Assembly (NCBI GenBank): GCA_034769895.1 | Contig: CM068372.1 | Span: forward strand, 439,584,958 to 439,648,957 | Reading direction: 5' to 3' | Length of the DNA: 64,000 nt | Origin: Magicicada septendecula | Taxonomy: Eukaryota > Arthropoda > Insecta > Hemiptera > Cicadidae | Part shown: in pieces, positions 58,153 through 64,000 of the stretch | How the letters are laid out: each line of letters begins with the position of its first letter | Position numbering within the stretch: the first letter of the stretch is position 1 | Translations under genes and position numbers: made by a program | The notes under the pieces: model-generated | What the model was told of the DNA's origin: nothing | Databases searched by the model: none | Seen by the model: only the letters and a program-made list of their open reading frames with translations

Positions 58153-58874
58153 CAGGGCTTGATTTCAGGGTGAACGGCGTTCCGGAACCTCTTCGATCAA
58201 AAAATAAATTACCGAAAAAAATATGAAAAGAAAAACCTAATTATTAGAAAAAATTAATACTACTTTTTAAATTGTGCCCTCATCAGCCCCACTACAAAAC
58301 TAAACATTTGTAAAAATCAAACACCAGCACTAATCTTTACCTTAATTACTATCGTTCTTTTTTTTTGCAGAATCGCAATGTTGGTCCGGGTTTTGCCAAC
58401 GAAAAACTGAAAATTATAGCTTCTTTATTTGAAAGCCGAAAATCAGTACCAGGCCCCCATTTTTTCTATGGCCCTGAAAGCAGTACAAAACTTAACTTTT
58501 TTCGGAGTTCCGCTTCAAAAAAAAGGAATGCAGGAAAAACAATAATCCTGTAGACCCTGAAAAATTTTATGAGGCACTGAAAAAATCCATTCAAAACAGA
58601 CTGCTTAGTGAACAAGATCTCGAGCTAATAATTCTCTATTAATAACAGAACACACACACACACACACACATGTATATATATTTGTAAGAAATAAATACAG
58701 ACTTAGTGCATGTCAAATTACGATGAGAACTCTTTAACATAAGCAAAAGCACAATTGCATGTTCTGCAGTAAAAGTTCTGAATAAACATTTACATCAATA
58801 AGATATAAATTTGTGTCTGTACAACTATTGAATTGATGCGTTCCGGCACCTATAATTTTAGAAATCAACCACTG
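58153..58874 (+). mobile_element. hAT-like element, 722 bp, with a coding exon
   Basis: Left end CAGGGCTTGATTTC followed by GGCGTTCCGGAACC; right end reverse complemented CAGTGGTTGATTTC followed by GGTGCCGGAACGC. The flanks are GTAGCCTAAT and GTAGTAAT, an 8-bp duplication if two bases were gained on the left. Terminal CAG, TIRs and size suit a hAT deletion derivative. Confidence 0.65.
58371..58641 (+). pseudogene. Coding exon inside the hAT-like element
   Basis: After a strong acceptor (TTTTTTTTGCAG ending at 58370) the frame reads NRNVGPGFANEKLKIIASLF, ESRKSVPGPHFFYGPESSTK and LNFFRSSASKKRNAGK. A single-base shift then gives NNPVDPEKFYEALKKSIQNR and LLSEQDLELIILY with a stop near 58641. It looks like a real but frameshifted last exon of an element-encoded protein. 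I do not recognise the domain. Confidence 0.5.
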
Positions 58875-58969
58875 GTAGTAATTATAGAGGCTTAATTTTG
58901 CACAATGCAGAATACGAAATTTGGTTACAAATAATAAGAAAACGAACCCAAAACATTTGTTAAAATGTC

Positions 58970-59470
58970 ATGATTAAAGAACAAAGTGGATTCCGCAAGG
59001 GACGGTGCACATAGATAATCTTGAATTTACATGGAGTCACTTCGGCAACTCATAGAAAGAGAAGGCTGTATAACCACCAAAACTACCTTGTTTTTATCAG
59101 TCTTGAAACAGTCTTTGTTTTCTGTAACAACAGAGAAATTGGGGCTAATAGTGAAAATCGCAGGCTTTCCCCGAGCACTTGATAGGAGCAACAGAAAAAT
59201 GCTACTCATTGCAACGAATCTTCAATATTTTCGGATTAGATCTCCTCCACACTGAAGACCAAGGTCATGGAGCCGATTCCGTACAAGCAAATATTGCTTT
59301 AGATAGTACTGTTCTCGAGCGGGTCAGTAATTTTGAGTATCTGGACTGTAATGGATCTTACATTACAAACTGTGACGTGGTGAAAGGTACACAAGTTCAA
59401 CCATATGTGCTGAACCATCAGGAGAACTCTAAAAAGAATGAGTAAAGAAACACGTCTTATTCTACAAGGC
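58970..59470 (+). pseudogene. LINE RT pseudogene fragment
   Basis: MIKEQSGFRKGRCT (58968-59009), a region like YLVFISLETVF (59085-59120, for LVFIDxxKAF), and VLERVSNFEYLDCNGSYIT (59310-59365, for LExVxxFxYLGCxxSY). RT palm core is missing between them; frames broken. Confidence 0.65.
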
Positions 59471-59885
59471 GATCCACGCCCTCTCCACACTTCGCTGTGT
59501 GTCTGAGAATTTGACTTTAGGACGTCCCCTCTTGCCTATTCTTACGGATACAAGAACCTCTGAGGAACCCCTTGGAGATACAACCGAATGTTCCCAGGCT
59601 GCATAAGACCGTGTCCAAAGGTAGGGAAATATTTTCCAGTTGTGGATTACAGAAAGGAATGAAATATCTCAACCCGGATCAACAGGAGTTGCAGATAGAG
59701 CTTCTTAGCTACTGAGAAAGCGACTACTTTCCAGAGGAGGGAAACCTTGATAAACATACTTTGCTTGTGGATAAAAGGTTAGTGAATGGGCCAACTACAC
59801 TTATTCTTGTGCACTAAAACGATAGATACTGAACGGATCTAATGGAAATCGGCTTAGAGTCTCCCGTGTTAAAAAGGAAAGATTA

Positions 59886-59886
<1 letters not shown>
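59471..59886. other. No recognised gene
   Basis: Mixed sequence, possibly further decayed LINE. Confidence 0.3.

Positions 59887-59944
<58 letters not shown>
59887..59944. repeat. (GT)n microsatellite
   Basis: About 29 units, then TCTGAGTGTCTGTGTG degeneration. Confidence 0.95.
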
Positions 59945-59946
<2 letters not shown>

Positions 59947-60229
59947 TGAGTGTCTGTGTGTCTGTGTGAGAGAGAGACTCAGTTTTTATAAATAAACACA
60001 CAGCAAAGACAGTTCGTATTTTGCTGAGGGTAACCGAGAGAATCTTGGCTACAGACTGAATTGCAACCTTCGCTGTGTACCGACTTCAAAGCACACTTTA
60101 CGATCAGTGAATCATCTTCTTTAGTACCGTTTACACGGGATCAAAAAACACAGAAAAGACACTTAGCAGTATGAATGCTGTTTAAAACGATAACGTGTGC
60201 ATAAGGAATGCAAAAAAAAAAATATACTT

Positions 60230-60440
60230 ATACATAACCCGAGATGCGTGCGACGTACGGTACAGTACGGTAGTTGCAGTGATGCGTTTGGCAGTGCCTT
60301 TATGATCCGGTCGGTGGACCCTGCTGCAGCAGCTTCGTTCGCGTCGGCCGCGGACGCGATTCCCGTAAACTGTCGTGTTTATGCGCGCAGGTTATATAAG
60401 CCAGTCTGTGTATGTTTACTGCTTTCATTACGGCGACACG
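60230..60440 (+). promoter_or_regulatory. CpG-rich segment with TATA box
   Basis: GTACGGTACAGTACGG and GCGTCGGCCGCGGACGCG lead to TATATAAG at 60393-60400, with TCATTA (an initiator-like word) at 60426 onwards. Looks like a core promoter pointing right. Downstream short frames have no recognisable product and no second exon was identified. Confidence 0.35.
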
Positions 60441-60940
60441 ATATCCATGTTACTACAGTTCGCGCTGCCTGCCTTTTTGTTCTTCTTCTTCTTCTGCTTT
60501 TGATGCTGGAAATTTATGAAATTATCGAGCGTGGCGTGTATGTGTGTCGACACGGTACAGTCGAGATAAGTACGAGACATTTCTCGTAGTTGTCGTACAG
60601 TACGTAGAAGTAATTAAACTATTAAACTATTACTAAACTATATTACTATTGCTATTATTAAACTATTTTACTGGTAGAATTCATTTACTTAAACATTGTT
60701 AGTTGTTTAATTAGTGGAAGGTATACAACTCGAATAGAATATTTGACATCTTGTTAATGTTAACGACCGTTAAAGCTGTTGTTCAAGTTAATTGCAATTT
60801 TTTAGCACGTTAAGTAACTAACGGCCATTAGTTAATCATGATTTTTAGTGTAATTCTGATACACTTCCTTCGTCGTCGTGTGATGTAGTCGAGATGCATT
60901 TTAAATTAAATATTGGATCCACATATTTTTTCAGTTTTCT
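60441..60940. other. No recognised gene
   Basis: AT-rich downstream of the promoter-like segment. Nothing recognised. Confidence 0.3.
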
Positions 60941-60945
60941 TCTTC

Positions 60946-61680
60946 TTCTCCTTGTTGTTGTTCTTCTTCTTCTTCTATTCTTCTCCCCCTCCTCCTTCTC
61001 GTTCTCGTTCATCATCTTCTTCTTCTTCTTCTTCTTCTTCTTATTCTTCTTCTTCGTCTCCGTCTCCTTCTCCTTCCTTCCAGGTTTATTCTATACGCTT
61101 GTTCCGGTTTCACAGGATACTGTTCTTACAACACTCCAACCGTTTTCGGAACCTTCCAACTATCTCGGGGTCTCAAAGCGAAAATTTTCTCGGCAATCTT
61201 CCTCTCTCACTATCTTCATCATATGCTCTTTCCACTTATTCTTGTCATATTCCATCACTGAACTCGTTCCCAGTTCATTAGTTACATCCTGGAGCACCGG
61301 ATCATACGTCGAAGAAAAAGCATTTCGTTTGCAATGACTCTACTCGAATGTCATAGTGAAGGCTCTTACTTTCCTGGATCATAAAGCAACTTCGGGAAGC
61401 CATAATTTTATGCTCTCGTATTTGGATTTCCCCTTGAAAATTCTTCCTATCTGTCTCTGTGAGATCATGAAATATCATAATTGTATTCCTAACATTAAGA
61501 TCTCTCTCATAAATGACATCGAAACTCACATACCTGAAACCTTTTTCACTTATCACAGTTATATTGCTGATGGGATCCTTCCGTTTAAATGGCGTGATCT
61601 TCGTCTTCGCTGTTGGATTCTTCAAATTGCACACGCCTAACGACACGTTTGCAATCCGCATAACCCATTGCAAACGATCT
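60946..61680 (-). pseudogene. LINE RT C-terminus and 3' end with GAA tail
   Basis: Minus strand: 61673-61302 includes AKTKITPFKRKDPISN, the counterpart of SKTKIMxFKGKDPIR, followed by YERDLNVRNTIMIFHDLTET and IREHKIMA; then DVTNELGTSSVMEYDKNKW and KEHMMKIVREEDCRE (61260-61180). It ends in a TCT/TTC-rich stretch (60946-61078), an impure GAA tail on the minus strand. The FADD box is not present. Confidence 0.7.
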
Positions 61681-62344
61681 TCCGATTCCTGAATAACCTG
61701 TTGGCATCTATAAAAAGTATATTTTTCACCGCAACCGACGCGTTGATCACCATCCTTTATCTGACACTATTTCGTCCATTCATGAATTAACTCATTAAGG
61801 TAAACATTAAACAGTGTCGGAATCAGGATATATCCCACCCATGTGTCACCTCCGGCAATCCTCCATTAGTTTCTACGACAATCTTGATACTACTCTGTGT
61901 CGCTTGCACCCTTTTTGTACCAGCTTTTCTTCAAACCTGTTGTCAATACTATTCTTCATACTAAATTTGCAATCAGTCACGTTGTACGCTTTTTCAAAAC
62001 CGTTTGGTTTCTGTGTTCATAAAATATAGAAATGCGTTTACAGCTTACAAAAAAAAATTATGAACAAAACCGAATATTCGACAATATTTTGCCCCCCCCC
62101 CTGTTTAAGTATTTAATTTGTTTTATTTTTTCTAAATAAGAACACACTGATAAAAAACAAACAGCAAATAAAATTAATTCACGTAACAAATACGCCGAAA
62201 TACCAAACGTAATTTTTGAAATTAATAAAGGCGATTTCTTACGACAATCAGAAGGAACATCGAAAATTATCATGGTATCATTTGTGTTTAAAATAAGTCA
62301 CCTAATCGAGTAAGGACTACGTTGATGAAACGGCTGTTAAAACC
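61681..62344. other. No recognised gene
   Basis: 61700-62020 may continue the LINE upstream (CTTTTTCAAAACCG on the minus strand reads GFEKA), the rest is AT-rich. Confidence 0.35.
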
Positions 62345-62400
62345 AGTGGCGAGGCGTGGGTCTGAAACTAGAGGAAGCGTTGTATGCCTTGTCTGATGTT
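62345..62400 (+). mobile_element. Possible left end of another hAT element
   Basis: CAGTGGCGAGGCGTGGGTCT has the form of a hAT terminus (compare CAGTGGCGGCTGGTGG at 49980). No matching right end was found before the window edge. Confidence 0.3.
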
Positions 62401-63880
62401 TTTATACTAATTTGTAGCAAATAATAGGCCTATTAATTATGCAAAAAAGAAAATAGCTTCGAGTAGGTCTATACCATTATATATTTAAAGTTAAATGGAT
62501 GAAAAAGCCATAATACTAACTTCAATATTTAAAATTTAAAGCCAATATTTAAATTTTCAATACCGTGAAACGCCTTTATTTTATTATTTGTACTTTAGCT
62601 GATCGATGTTTGCTCGTAAAGATGTCAGTACTAAAGATCGCCGTAAATAAAAGGTTTGCTTCGCGAACAGCTCCATACTAGTTCAGTTTCCGTGGTGGTA
62701 GGCCTAAATGAATGGACTAGTGGGGACTTAGCAGTGAAACTCGCGGAGAGTGACCGATCCCACTGATATTGAATGACACTTAGCTATATAGTATTGCAGT
62801 ATGTGAACTTAAATGTTAAACAAATATTTAAAATTTAATTTCCAACACTAAAAAATCATATAGGCTACTGACAAATTTTCAAACACCATAATTTGTGCAC
62901 TTAACAAATTAAGAAACAGTTCTTGAAAGCAAACAATCGTAGAGAGTAACAGTACTTCCGGACGCATAAGACACTTGAGGCGCTTCCTTACGTCGACTTA
63001 CGCATCAGCTGAGCCTATGATTAAAACCTTCAATTCTGTTTTACAACCGGTCCGTTAGGGAAGATTATAACAAGGTTTCGTGCAAAGGAGCGTCAGTATT
63101 ATGTTAAGGCACGATATTATGTAATACACGATCCGGAGAAAGTTGTCATAAAGAAAATATGGCGTCACCTCGGGAAAAAACGAGCCATGAAGGATACAAA
63201 TGAGTTACGAACCTGGTAGATTTAGATAGGAGGATTGATTGTCTTAGACTGTGAGAGCCTTCCATAGTTGGGCGAGTACCTGACTCTAACCCTACACGAA
63301 ATGTAGTAATATGCTATAATTATATGTTCAATACGCCAAAACGAAAGCACAGTTTACAATTAACTTCATACTATTGTGTAGTTAAGAGAGTAATATTAGA
63401 AGGTCAAGTGAGCGTCTGTCTGCGTGCAAGCGTAATGTTTGTGACAAACTTTAATTATTGTGTGAAAATAATAATGAGCAAAATTTTTTACTATGAGTTC
63501 GTTGTAGTTTTATTTTTATTTTAAGTTTTATTTTTGGATTGAAGCCTGCAACGTTTATCAGAGGGAACACGAATTGAATTGTGCAACTAATCTGCATCAT
63601 TTTCTGAATGATGACATGATTTTTTAAATTTGTTTGTTTGGTATTCTGAAACAGAGGTTAAATTTCTTTTTGCTGCCCAACATTTGATTCGTTTATTTTA
63701 AAAACTAAAAAAGAGACTGTCGTCCTAGATGCGCTATTCCTATTTGCGTCACCAGTTGTTAACAGCATTTAACAGGTAAAACAGGTGATATACCATCTTC
63801 CCCGCTTTTCCAATCGGGTACATTGCGAAGGGAAGCTGTACACGGGGTGTATTACGATGAACGTAATCATACAGGGACTA
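62401..63880. other. No recognised gene
   Basis: AT-rich. TAGGCCTA at 62425-62432 and 62699-62706. Possibly the interior of the hAT element starting at 62345. Confidence 0.3.
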
Positions 63881-63884
63881 AATC

Positions 63885-64000
63885 TTCTTCTATCAGGGAC
63901 TAGGCGAATCACCTATTTTCGTCCCAAAGGAATGTTTCCACTTCACCAACGCTACCCAGGTTTTCTTTTACTTCGTTGTCCAATAGGCTTGTATTGCCAG
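63885..64000 (-). pseudogene. LINE 3' end, cut by the window edge
   Basis: Minus strand WQYKPIGQRSKRKPG and an end CGCCTAGTCCCTGATAG that matches the LINE end at 54440. The tail is only GAAGAAG here. Confidence 0.7.

Noticed and set aside
60197..60589. A 130-codon plus-strand protein
   Set aside because: The frame spans the TATA box and the CpG-rich segment, with no recognisable domain; more likely a chance frame in GC-richer DNA.

Overview
This window looks like intergenic or intronic DNA from a large, repeat-rich arthropod genome. I see no prokaryotic features (no operons, no ribosome-binding sites, no CRISPR) and no intact cellular gene. The base composition is AT-rich. Very long dinucleotide arrays, many decayed LINE reverse transcriptases, several hAT, pogo, PIF/Harbinger and mariner remnants, Penelope-type hammerhead motifs and a marked excess of the palindrome TAGGCCTA point to a big-genome insect or a relative. 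The LINE style (C-terminal ORF ends such as QYKPVGQR, YKPIGHR and GRPRKRW-like blocks followed by a trinucleotide tail) resembles cockroach/orthopteroid or hemipteran LINEs. The species cannot be fixed from the sequence alone.

Layout. 1-5.7 kb: a GC-richer start, a possible isolated exon (1047-1133), a pogo-type MITE (1469-2140), a hAT MITE with target duplication inside a LINE remnant (3537-4274) and LINE 3' ends. 6.0-10.2 kb: a nearly perfect tandem array of about 45 copies of a 94-bp unit. 10.5-17.2 kb: LINE fragments on both strands, one cut by an 869-bp hAT element (12962-13830). 18-31.8 kb: a repeat family (here 'family B') that carries a GT microsatellite, several LINE 3' ends with tails of different simple repeats, a TATA/initiator promoter with a splice donor (21592-21683), and three GT arrays of about 240-290 bp. 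32-42 kb: a tRNA-derived SINE candidate, the most complete LINE (34.2-37.1 kb) with a solo LTR inserted in its reverse transcriptase, a second LTR copy, and two more copies of family B. 43-54 kb: LINE ends, a LINE cut by a small insertion carrying a well-formed hammerhead ribozyme (45775-45826), a hAT derivative that keeps a zinc-finger-like transposase N-terminus, and an inverted pair of hammerhead motifs (53211-53358). 54-64 kb: a mariner transposase fragment, a Harbinger-like element carrying a MADF domain, another hAT derivative with a coding exon, and more LINE ends.

How the parts relate. Most features are dead mobile elements nested in one another. In six cases target-site duplications are visible and the order of events can be read: hAT into LINE twice, LTR into LINE reverse transcriptase, ribozyme element into LINE, ribozyme element into family B, and a hAT element with a 7-of-8 duplication. 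The most interesting signal is the set of hammerhead cores (CUGANGA / stem II / GAAA) inside very small insertions flanked by 10-12 bp direct repeats. The second is the 94-bp array. Any host genes lie mainly outside the window; the GC/CpG-richer islands and the 21.6-kb promoter are the best candidates for host function.
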